A stretch of DNA of 6,167 nt from Thermoplasmata archaeon (GTDB lineage Archaea > Thermoplasmatota > Thermoplasmata > Thermoplasmatales > Thermoplasmataceae). Shown piece after piece: positions 1-5,279 of this stretch. Position numbers and translations under genes: made by a program. Location of the stretch: assembly GCA_021833045.1 (NCBI GenBank), contig JAKBGP010000135.1:1-6167 (forward strand). The letters run 5' to 3'. How positions within the stretch are numbered: position 1 is the stretch's first letter; each line of letters opens with the position of its first letter. The notes under the pieces are model-generated. The model ran no database searches. It was not told the DNA's origin and saw only the letters and a list, made by a program, of their open reading frames with translations.

Positions 1-342
1 TCCGCCTTTTCTGTAGCTCGATGCAGGCATTCCAAGCTTAGAGGATGTTTTTTCATATAACCAGCTCTGTGAATTATATCCGGATTTGTAAATCGCAGAT
101 GGAATTGGGACTCCCTCCCTGAGGTTGCGTTTCAGAACCTGAATTCTGCATTCCTCCACATATTTCCGGGGAGTGATCCCCATGATCCCCTTGAAGGTTT
201 TCTGCAGGTAAAATTTATTCAAGCCAAATTTTTTTTCAAGAGACGACAGCGTAAGTTTCTCAGTGGGATTCTGTTTTATGTAATCACAAATTCTTTCCAC
301 CAGTGCTGTTTTCTCTTTCACTGTCGAATCAGCATCAATCAC
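1..342 (-). CDS. Ada-like protein, AraC-type helix-turn-helix domain (partial, C-terminus beyond window)
   Basis: The 114 visible codons form a complete AraC/XylS-type double helix-turn-helix. The first HTH is at about residues 30-52 (LTLSSLEKKFGLNKFYLQ then KTF), followed by the family GITP-type turn at 55-58. The second HTH is at about 78-100 (IPSAIYKSGYNSQSWLYEK). The end LGMPASSYRKGG closely resembles the LGMTAKQFRHGG junction of E. coli Ada, after which Ada continues into its O6-alkylguanine alkyltransferase domain. I infer that such a domain follows outside the window, but it is not visible. The likely role is DNA binding in the alkylation-damage response. The start is GTG at 342; an in-frame TGA lies nine codons upstream and no ATG is available. 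E. coli Ada has a further roughly 90-residue metal-binding domain before this point; here that part is absent or sits in the frameshifted stretch upstream. A plain AraC regulator is the alternative. Confidence 0.78.
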   Translation of the reverse strand, partial: MIDADSTVKEKTALVERICDYIKQNPTEKLTLSSLEKKFGLNKFYLQKTFKGIMGITPRKYVEECRIQVLKRNLREGVPIPSAIYKSGYNSQSWLYEKTSSKLGMPASSYRKGG

Positions 343-612
343 AATAAGCCATGGTCAAGCGGATAAAAAACTGTTTTGTCGAATTCTTGCAACGAAAAAT
401 AATCAATAATTATAGGTGAAGCATGCTTATGGAAATATTGGTTTATTTCTAAACATACTGTCACTTGCAATGTTTCATGAGACACCTCCAGATCACTGAA
501 TACCTTTGACTATAGTTTCAAGAAATTCAATTAATAACCCTCCAGATTTTGTGGAATGACAATGCTTTACGTTGCAGCTTAGATCATTGCATTCACTCCA
601 TTCTGATATATA
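343..612 (-). pseudogene. Possible frameshifted Cys-containing N-terminal region upstream of the Ada-like gene
   Basis: Three consecutive reading frames on the minus strand read like one protein. Frame one (about 612-499) gives EWSECNDLSCNVKHCHSTK and then GGLLIEFLETIVKGI, with three cysteines at five-residue intervals. It hits TGA at 495-493. Skipping one base (498) moves into a second frame that is open to TGA at 341-339 and includes HETLQVTVCLEINQYF and SLQEFDKTVFYPLDHGL. That frame's TGA overlaps the GTG start of the Ada-like gene as GTGA, and one missing G near 349-350 would join the two. Frame one has no start codon. The roughly 87 residues would match the length of the Ada N-terminal domain, but the cysteine spacing is not that of Ada. 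I do not recognise a family. It could be a true pseudogene, sequencing errors, a small coupled gene (GTG 485 to TGA 339), or chance. Confidence 0.38.
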
Positions 613-615
613 TCA
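604..615. promoter_or_regulatory. AT palindrome TGATATATATCA, possible TATA box/operator
   Basis: A perfect 12-bp palindrome lies between the stop of the DUF1648 gene and the decayed coding stretch upstream of the Ada-like gene. It resembles the TGATATATCA half-element inside the gntR promoter motif at 2269-2278. It could be a TATA box for the minus-strand gene or a further regulator site. AT-rich palindromes arise easily by chance. Confidence 0.25.
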
Positions 616-661
616 CAAGGCTGAAGAGTGGATACGGAAAGTAAGAATGAAGCATGAAATT

Positions 662-1756
662 TCAGTAAAGACTATTTTTAAGAATGAACAATAATGGAAT
701 AAATATAATTAGAGTGATAAACAACCAAGAAAAAACATTGGAAAAATTTAAGGTATATCCAATGCCAAACCTTTTTGGAACAAGGAAAAATGGATCATTC
801 CTGTTGTGATAAATCACTCCTGCTATCCATTTAGAATCATCATCAATCATAATATTACCAGAACTGTGTTCATGGAGTCCGGGATAGAGTTTCCATCCTC
901 CCTGTCCTGATATGTAGAATATTATTATGACGACAAAGAGAAAAATTATCAGTGGAAAAATGAAGAGAGGTATCAGGGATGCGGAAAGAATCCCCCAGAT
1001 TACCAATGAATTCAGGAACAGAGTCAAGAGAATTAAAATATTCAGGAAAAACATCGTCTTTACCATTTTACTGTTAAAACCATTCATCTGCATTCCCGAC
1101 TTCATGGGAGAAGTTGGATTGTGTGTTGGGGGTATTGATCTTGAATGCCACGAAATGAACTGAATGATCAATGTTGCTGGAATTCCAATAAACACAATAA
1201 GTGAGAATACAGAAAAAAACGACTTTGTCTGATAACTGTCAGGCTTTCCATCAAGAGCGAAATGCGTTGCCAGTTTGTCAGGCATACTTGGGTATAACAG
1301 GATTCCGGCAACAATAAAAATTACAAGTTCAATCCATGGAATAAGGTATAGGAAAATCCCTACACTTGCAAGACCTCCCTGGAATACTGCGGTAACTTTA
1401 CTGTTTGAACTCTCTATTTTCGGGAAGGAATCCTTTACCGCTCTTACCTTAGTCCTGATATAATAATATACTCCAAACTGAATGGCAATTTCAAGAACAG
1501 GAAATTGAACAATGGAATATGAAAGAAGATATCTTTGAAATTCAACAAAGAGAGCAATAAGAAACATGGAAACCGGTACTGATATGAGTGCATACTCAAT
1601 CCTCAACCTGTGGAATCTTTCATCTCCGGCAATATTTTCAGTAAGCCTGATTCCAAACTGAATAAGTGGTGGCGTAAAGAATGGGATTCCAGCATAAGAA
1701 ACTGAAATAAATGAAAGGATCAATATACCAAGATAAAATATTGAAGGGTACAACAT
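662..1756 (-). CDS. DUF1648/DUF5808 multi-pass membrane protein
   Basis: 364-residue integral membrane protein with about eight predicted hydrophobic segments (roughly 4-24, 54-73, 79-100, 127-154, 180-201, 234-254, 259-283, 340-359). Residues 155-180 carry the DUF1648 signature, YPSMPDKLATHFALDGKPDS, with the usual P, H, G, D and a following K (K178). Near the C-terminus, residues 308-336 (KWIAGVIYHNRNDPFFLVPK and on) match DUF5808, which typically ends such proteins. DUF1648 also occurs in SdpI-like proteins linked to immunity against membrane-active peptides and is often encoded next to YtrA-type GntR regulators; that pairing is seen here. The ATG follows the regulator's TAA with no gap (TAAATG), with GTGAT as a Shine-Dalgarno a few bases upstream inside the regulator gene, so translation is probably coupled. 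The biochemical function is unknown; a sensor or immunity role is inference. Confidence 0.88.
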   Translation of the reverse strand: MLYPSIFYLGILILSFISVSYAGIPFFTPPLIQFGIRLTENIAGDERFHRLRIEYALISVPVSMFLIALFVEFQRYLLSYSIVQFPVLEIAIQFGVYYYIRTKVRAVKDSFPKIESSNSKVTAVFQGGLASVGIFLYLIPWIELVIFIVAGILLYPSMPDKLATHFALDGKPDSYQTKSFFSVFSLIVFIGIPATLIIQFISWHSRSIPPTHNPTSPMKSGMQMNGFNSKMVKTMFFLNILILLTLFLNSLVIWGILSASLIPLFIFPLIIFLFVVIIIFYISGQGGWKLYPGLHEHSSGNIMIDDDSKWIAGVIYHNRNDPFFLVPKRFGIGYTLNFSNVFSWLFITLIIFIPLLFILKNSLY

Positions 1757-2248
1757 TTATTCATCACTTTTCCTGGAAATATCACCCAGCAGTGATGAAA
1801 TTTCCAGAATTATTTCAGACGGCTCAAAGCCCTTTGAAATAGCTTCATTTAGAAGTGTCCTGATCCTTTCCCTCCACATTCCATCAAGAGTTTTTAATTT
1901 CGCTTCAGGAATTTCCTTTACAATCACTTTCTTTCTTCTGTCCAGATAAACATACCCTTCCTGAATTAGGTATGTATATGCCCGATTCACAGTGTGATAG
2001 TTAACCCCAAGCTGGGATGATAGTTGCCTGGAGGAAGGAAGCCTGCTTCCTGGAAGAAGAAGGTTAACTGCAATCTGCATAACTACAGAATCAACGATTT
2101 GCATGTAAATTGGTTTTGAAGAGGAAAGATCTATGGTTATGGAGTATGTTTTTTGTTCTCCAAAGTGGTCGGTTAAGTTCAAGTCTTTGTTTTTCATCGG
2201 ATTTAATCCCTTCGCATCCCCTTTACCGGATATACTTTCCCCGCTCAC
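1757..2248 (-). CDS. GntR-family transcriptional regulator, YtrA subfamily
   Basis: Cytoplasmic DNA-binding regulator. The GntR winged helix covers about the first half: IDLSSSKPIYMQIVDSVVMQ, then the helix-turn-helix core LPSSRQLSSQLGVNYHTVNR and the wing EGYVYLDRRKKVIV. Only about 50 residues follow, predicted helical, too short for a FadR, HutC or MocR effector domain; this short tail is what marks the YtrA subfamily. The start is uncertain. I chose GTG at 2248 because GGGGGAG (2257-2263) sits 8 bases upstream; a GTG at 2257 would overlap that site, and an ATG at 2197 would give 146 residues. It is the first gene of an operon with the DUF1648 membrane protein and divergent from an ABC exporter operon. 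YtrA-type proteins usually repress membrane-protein and ABC-transporter genes, including in Sulfolobus. A shared motif in both promoters suggests it represses both operons. Confidence 0.87.
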   Translation of the reverse strand: MSGESISGKGDAKGLNPMKNKDLNLTDHFGEQKTYSITIDLSSSKPIYMQIVDSVVMQIAVNLLLPGSRLPSSRQLSSQLGVNYHTVNRAYTYLIQEGYVYLDRRKKVIVKEIPEAKLKTLDGMWRERIRTLLNEAISKGFEPSEIILEISSLLGDISRKSDE

Positions 2249-2268
2249 TTGACACACTCCCCCTTCAT

Positions 2269-2296
2269 TGATATATCAGATATAGAACAGATATAT
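2269..2296 (-). promoter_or_regulatory. Putative GntR operator, gntR promoter copy
   Basis: Read on the minus strand this 28-bp element is ATATATC, then TGTTCTATAT, then CTG, then ATATATCA. It shares 23 of 28 positions with the element at 2404-2431. It contains a perfect 7-bp inverted repeat (ATATATC at 2271-2277 and GATATAT at 2290-2296 on the plus strand, 12-bp spacer). It lies 21 bases upstream of the chosen gntR start and overlaps the likely TATA box, the position expected for autorepression. Confidence 0.6.
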
Positions 2297-2300
2297 TTTA
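2291..2300 (-). promoter_or_regulatory. Likely TATA box of the gntR-DUF1648 operon
   Basis: On the minus strand TAAAATATAT is preceded by an A-rich stretch (GAAAGAAAAC) that could serve as a B-recognition element. Transcription would start about 25 bases on, near 2268-2272, leaving a short leader that carries GGGGGAG. The box overlaps the putative operator. Confidence 0.45.
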
Positions 2301-2403
2301 GTTTTCTTTCGCTTCCTATTGGATTTTTCAGGATATTTCAAGTTTCAGAAGCATTAAATCTTCACTAAATAGGTATGTGCCAAGTTACTTTCTGGAAATG
2401 GTT

Positions 2404-2431
2404 ATATATTTGTTCTATATTACATATAACA
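2404..2431 (+). promoter_or_regulatory. Putative GntR operator, ABC operon promoter copy
   Basis: On the plus strand: ATATATT, then TGTTCTATAT, then TAC, then ATATAACA. The core TGTTCTATAT is identical to the gntR-side copy and both flanks match, giving 23 of 28 positions identical. A perfect 7-bp inverted repeat overlaps it (GTTATAT 2401-2407, ATATAAC 2424-2430, 16-bp spacer), centred almost on the same place as in the other copy. It ends three bases before the TATAAAA box of the ABC operon, so a bound regulator would block the promoter. Confidence 0.6.
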
Positions 2432-2433
2432 GG

Positions 2434-2440
2434 TATAAAA
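2434..2440 (+). promoter_or_regulatory. Likely TATA box of the zinc-ribbon/ABC operon
   Basis: TATAAAA, the clearest archaeal-type TATA box in the divergent region. The start of transcription is expected about 2459-2466, giving a leader of about 45 bases before the zinc-ribbon gene, or nearly none before the small open frame at 2459. TTTAAA at 2449-2454 is an alternative box. Confidence 0.5.
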
Positions 2441-2458
2441 TGTACGTATTTAAACATA

Positions 2459-2500
2459 ATGAAAGTGGTGAAAAGAACAGTTCTGGAATCTCGCAGGTGA
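2459..2500 (+). CDS. Possible 13-residue leader peptide ahead of the ABC operon
   Basis: ATG at 2459 opens a 13-codon frame encoding the basic peptide MKVVKRTVLESRR. Its TGA stop (2498-2500) overlaps the AGGTGA Shine-Dalgarno of the next gene. The ATG is about 22 bases downstream of the TATAAAA centre, so the peptide could be read from a leaderless or nearly leaderless transcript. A short palindrome, AGAACAGTTCT (2475-2485), lies inside it and could form a small hairpin. The placement suggests possible translational control of the operon, but frames this short are common by chance and no homology can be claimed. Confidence 0.25.
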   Translation: MKVVKRTVLESRR

Positions 2501-2507
2501 AAAAACA

Positions 2508-2693
2508 ATGACAATGTATCATCTTCAATGCCCCAACTGTACACATGAGTTTGATTTCGATTATAATCAACTGATCGGAATATCTTCCCTTGGCATTGTA
2601 TTCAGATATGGCCCCTACTCGTTCTCGGTAAAATGTCCTTCATGCAAAAAGCGTTCCAGGTACCATGTATCGGATGAAGAAAAAGTCGAGTGA
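2508..2693 (+). CDS. Small zinc-ribbon protein, first gene of the ABC operon
   Basis: 61-residue soluble protein with two CxxC knuckles, C8-P-N-C11 and C43-P-S-C46, each in a CPxC context, so it very probably binds one zinc as a zinc ribbon. Between the knuckles are about 30 residues with an acidic-aromatic stretch (EFDFDYN) and a hydrophobic strand; the tail is charged (SDEEKVE). The start is ATG 2508, set by AGGTGA 7 bases upstream; a second ATG two codons later would be too far from it. It is 30 bases ahead of the ABC ATPase gene on the same strand, so it is probably co-transcribed and under the same putative GntR operator. I recognise no specific family; a regulator, adaptor or metal-sensing partner of the transporter are all possible. 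Confidence 0.75.
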   Translation: MTMYHLQCPNCTHEFDFDYNQLIGISSLGIVFRYGPYSFSVKCPSCKKRSRYHVSDEEKVE

Positions 2694-2723
2694 TCAAGCA
2701 TTTTTTCCTTCAAGTGATAAAGA

Positions 2724-3569
2724 ATGGAAATAAAAATTGACAATTTTTCAACCGGTTATGGAAAAACAGAAGTTCTGCATCATGTTTGTTTCGGGGTGGT
2801 CAATCCTGGAATCTATGTGGTCTTGGGAAAAAATGGAGCAGGAAAGACAACACTATTCAGGGCTATGACTGGAATGCTCAGGGCATTTTCAGGATCAATT
2901 CTTTTCGATGGAATACCTGAGGATCAATCTGAAGTTAGAATAGCTTATCTAAGCCATAAAAACTCCATTCCTATGGGGATGACTGTAAAGGATGCAATGA
3001 ACTTTTTTGGGCATATAGAAGGAGTTTCGCAGGAAATGATCAATAACATAATATCCGAATTCAACTTGATAGATCTTCTTGACAGGAATGTTCAATCACT
3101 GAGCCAGGGCCAGAAAAAAAGGGTATCACTAGCAAAGTCACTTATTGGATCCAAGGAAGTCATTATTCTCGATGAACCTACGGCTAATCTTGATCCACAG
3201 TTTTCATCTGAAATCCGGGAAATGATTTTAAAACTCGCGAAGACTTCTGTGGTGTTTTATTCCTCACACAATCTGTATGAAGCCACAGACATTGGAATGG
3301 ATGTAATTGCACTTGATGGTGGGAATGTGGTATATACAGGAGACATAAATGGATTGAGTACAGGCAGCTACAGGATAGGAATCAGGGGAAAGGGGATTGA
3401 AAAATTAACAGATGATTACACGATGGATGGAAAGTATTTTGTCTTTGATCTCAAGTCTCCCTCAGATGCTGCAGCACTTATAAGCAAACTGGCTTCTTCC
3501 GGGGCAATGATTTATGAAGTAAAAGATCTGAGCAATCCTCTTGGGAGATTTTTCAATGATAAGGCTTGA
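2724..3569 (+). CDS. ABC transporter ATP-binding protein
   Basis: 281-residue ATPase of a single-domain ABC exporter. Walker A is GKNGAGKT (35-42), the signature is LSQGQ (126-130, an LSGGQ variant), Walker B is VIILDE (146-151) with catalytic E151, the D-loop is NLD (155-157) and the switch histidine is H182 in SSHNL. The Q-loop glutamine, expected after YL-S/P near residue 78, is replaced by histidine (AYLSHKNS). About 80 residues follow the nucleotide-binding fold, as in ATPases paired with ABC-2 permeases, ending NPLGRFFNDKA. The ATG has GTGAT five bases upstream. It lies between the zinc-ribbon gene and the permease gene (32 bases to the chosen permease ATG), and presumably forms a homodimer that powers that permease at the membrane. 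The substrate cannot be told from sequence. Confidence 0.93.
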   Translation: MEIKIDNFSTGYGKTEVLHHVCFGVVNPGIYVVLGKNGAGKTTLFRAMTGMLRAFSGSILFDGIPEDQSEVRIAYLSHKNSIPMGMTVKDAMNFFGHIEGVSQEMINNIISEFNLIDLLDRNVQSLSQGQKKRVSLAKSLIGSKEVIILDEPTANLDPQFSSEIREMILKLAKTSVVFYSSHNLYEATDIGMDVIALDGGNVVYTGDINGLSTGSYRIGIRGKGIEKLTDDYTMDGKYFVFDLKSPSDAAALISKLASSGAMIYEVKDLSNPLGRFFNDKA

Positions 3570-3587
3570 GAATTTTTTAGTAAAAAT

Positions 3588-3593
3588 AGGAGG
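3588..3593 (+). promoter_or_regulatory. Strong Shine-Dalgarno deciding the permease start
   Basis: AGGAGG, followed by CAGTGATC, matches the archaeal 16S tail almost throughout. It lies 8 bases before ATG 3602 but only 2 before the in-frame GTG 3596, so the ATG is the start. Confidence 0.75.
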
Positions 3594-3601
3594 CAGTGAT
3601 C

Positions 3602-4339
3602 ATGGCAATTAAATTCATTACCAGGGGGACAAGGAATCTTGTAGTGTTCAATCTTTACCGCACTTTCACTTCCGTTTACGGGTTGCTTTACATACTGGTC
3701 GGAACAATATTTCCACTGATTCTTTTCTGGGTTCTCATTACATCCATTGGAACTCTGATCACAACTTCTGCTGGAAGTACTGTTTTTGTCACAACAGTTT
3801 CTGCAATGGTGCCGTTGATGGCTGCAGTCGGAGGCTTTGGTGTAATCTACTTTTTCTCAACTGACAGATCAAACGGTGTATATGAATACCTGATTGCTAC
3901 AAGAAAGGTCAGCGTAACGGATATCTTCATGTCATTTTCCATTGTCACAGTTACTGTAGTATCACTGATCGTAGGGGTAAATGTGGCAGTTATTTTCGTA
4001 TTGAGTCACTTCTATGCCTCATCTATTTCATTTCTCCTTCTGAAAATGTTTGCTGTCTTTTCAGTGCCTGTTGCATATATCTCTTCCCTGATCTCCATAC
4101 TCGCAATGCTGACCTGGTCAGCCATGTCAAAAACATATCCGGGTGTAAATGCACCCGGAGGTATAGGGTCAGTTATTGGTGTGATACCCCCCATGGCATT
4201 TCTTCTCTCCTCCAGGTATGAGCATCTTTCAAACCCATTAGTGACAGGGGGGATTTTTTCAATAACCTTACTGGTTATTTTTGTGATAACCGTAGTGGTG
4301 ATAGTGAAGAGAATATCCAATGAAAGAATGCTTTCATGA
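3602..4339 (+). CDS. ABC-2 type transporter permease
   Basis: 245-residue membrane protein with about six hydrophobic segments (roughly 28-50, 62-86, 108-135, 145-172, 186-204, 212-235) and a short basic N-terminus. Between segments two and three it has the ABC-2 family pattern, DRSNGVYEYLIATRKVSVTD at residues 88-107, the counterpart of the common DRERGTLEYLL-type motif, which supports exporter topology rather than an importer. The proline/glycine-rich GVNAPGG and VIPP near 181-197 suggest a re-entrant or kinked segment. It is the last gene of the operon and the natural partner of the ATPase just upstream. There is no separate binding protein, consistent with export. Candidate cargos (peptides, lipids, drugs, sodium) cannot be separated from sequence alone. 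Confidence 0.88.
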   Translation: MAIKFITRGTRNLVVFNLYRTFTSVYGLLYILVGTIFPLILFWVLITSIGTLITTSAGSTVFVTTVSAMVPLMAAVGGFGVIYFFSTDRSNGVYEYLIATRKVSVTDIFMSFSIVTVTVVSLIVGVNVAVIFVLSHFYASSISFLLLKMFAVFSVPVAYISSLISILAMLTWSAMSKTYPGVNAPGGIGSVIGVIPPMAFLLSSRYEHLSNPLVTGGIFSITLLVIFVITVVVIVKRISNERMLS

Positions 4340-4476
4340 ACAAGGAAAAAATTATATTTCCATTGCGTAACAAACGGAATCTGCTTGTTTATTCCATGTA
4401 ATTTACACCACATTTAATAAATATATTATTGCATCTTTCATTGTTAAAAATGTCAGACCCGATTCCTATCAATATT

Positions 4477-4540
4477 GAATAATGGGGCAGTGATTTTTAA
4501 GCCATATTTTTACGTATTTTTCAATTGCCCCACCTTATTC
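4477..4540. repeat. 13-bp imperfect inverted repeat enclosing three T5 tracts; possible terminator
   Basis: GAATAA plus TGGGGCA (4477-4489) pairs with TGCCCCA (4526-4532) and TTATTC (4535-4540), with a two-base CC bulge. The 36-base loop holds T5 runs at 4494-4498, 4507-4511 and 4517-4521. T tracts in series are typical of archaeal termination, so this may end the ABC transcript 140-180 bases after the permease stop. The GC core in an AT-rich region also resembles the ends of a miniature mobile element. Confidence 0.45.
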
Positions 4541-4748
4541 CATGATAATTCTATGTGTTTAACTCTTAATTAGCTAAAAATTATACATTGATTCACAATG
4601 GAACACTGAACAGTGAATTGTTAACCTGTTATTTGCTTATTCTTCAAGTTATTCGCACTGTTACATGTCTAGAGATAATCCAATCGTGTAGGCCCCTTAC
4701 TTGATTTTTGGTAAATGATCATAACTCAAAGACAGTAATATAACAACC

Positions 4749-4764
4749 CTTATACGTATCGTAT
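4749..4764 (+). promoter_or_regulatory. hicBA promoter: TATA box overlapped by a palindrome
   Basis: CTTATACG (4749-4756) is centred about 27 bases before the TTG start at 4780, exactly the spacing for a leaderless archaeal transcript. The overlapping ATACG-TAT-CGTAT (4752-4764) is a perfect 5+3+5 palindrome and is a candidate operator for autoregulation. Confidence 0.45.
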
Positions 4765-4779
4765 TGATGTGTTAATACA

Positions 4780-4986
4780 TTGAAATACACGGTTATTCTT
4801 GAAGAGGGGGAGGACGGTTATATTATCGCCCATGTGCCTGCATTGAAAGGTTGCCATACTCAAGGTAAGACAAAAGAGGAAGCCTTGAAGAATGCCATAG
4901 AGGCCATAGAAGCATATATCGGATCCCTAAAGAAACATGATGAACCCATACCTGAAGACATCAATGCTGTGGTAGTGGATGCCTAA
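4780..4986 (+). CDS. hicB: HicB-family antitoxin
   Basis: 68-residue protein of the HicB (UPF0150) family, a degenerate RNase H-like fold. Typical features are the N-terminal strands MKYTVILEEGEDGYIIAHVP, the GCHTQGKTKEEAL turn leading into the helix NAIEAIEAYIGSLKK, and the tail EPIPED. It should bind and neutralise the HicA toxin encoded next. It is a short form: it ends shortly after the core, so the C-terminal helix-turn-helix or ribbon-helix-helix of longer HicB proteins is missing and it may not bind DNA itself. The start is TTG at 4780, because an in-frame TGA lies five codons upstream and no ATG or GTG fits. With a TATA box 27 bases upstream and no Shine-Dalgarno, the transcript is probably leaderless. 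It overlaps hicA by 8 bases. Confidence 0.9.
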   Translation: MKYTVILEEGEDGYIIAHVPALKGCHTQGKTKEEALKNAIEAIEAYIGSLKKHDEPIPEDINAVVVDA

Positions 4987-5197
4987 ACTTCCTGTTATAT
5001 CAGGGAAGAAAGTAGTCAAAGTTCTTTCCAGAATCGGTTATGAGTTTGACCACCAGGTTGGCAGCCACATGATATTGAGGAACTCACATGGTCAAAGGGT
5101 CTCCGTGCCTAATCATTCAGAACTCGATAAGGGCACCCTAAAAGCTATTCTCAGGGATGTGGATCTGACAGTTGAAGAGTTCATTAAATTGCTTTGA
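4979..5197 (+). CDS. hicA: HicA-family toxin (mRNA interferase)
   Basis: 72-residue HicA toxin with the small double-stranded-RNA-binding-like fold. The family landmarks are all present: LPVISGKKVVKVLSRIGYEF at the start, GSHMIL with the catalytic histidine H30, the strand RVSVPNH, and the helix ELDKGTLKAILRDV near 48-61. Such toxins cleave mRNA and stop translation until neutralised by HicB. The length is normal and no key residue is missing, so it looks functional. The ATG overlaps the end of hicB by 8 bases (ATGCCTAA), which implies translational coupling and antitoxin-first order, the reverse of the E. coli hicAB order. A small inverted repeat, TTGAAT/ATTCAA (5194-5215), spans its stop codon. 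Confidence 0.93.
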   Translation: MPKLPVISGKKVVKVLSRIGYEFDHQVGSHMILRNSHGQRVSVPNHSELDKGTLKAILRDVDLTVEEFIKLL

Positions 5198-5279
5198 ATA
5201 GACCTAGTGATTCAATCGTAAGGGTTGAATTTATAGCTATAATGTGAACACTTGCCCATGGTATCCTGAACTCTGTACA

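Larger units (their letters stand above)
4340..4779. other. Non-coding intergenic region between ABC operon and hicBA
   Basis: 440 bases with no supportable gene on either strand. It holds a long-loop inverted repeat with T tracts (4477-4540), a small palindrome CACTGAACAGTG (4604-4615), and the hicBA promoter at its right end. The open frame antisense to the permease that runs into its left end (4012-4413) is a shadow. Otherwise it is AT-rich and featureless. Confidence 0.7.

Noticed and set aside
927..1463. Plus-strand open frames at 927-1163 and 1275-1463
   Set aside because: They lie wholly antisense to the DUF1648 gene, with no ribosome site and no recognisable domain.
4012..4413. 133-codon minus-strand open frame
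   Set aside because: It is mostly antisense to the ABC-2 permease gene; its translation shows no family features, while the plus-strand frame has a clear ABC-2 motif.
5194..5215. TTGAAT/ATTCAA inverted repeat across the hicA stop as a terminator
   Set aside because: It is a 6-bp AT-rich stem with a 10-base loop and no T tract follows it directly.
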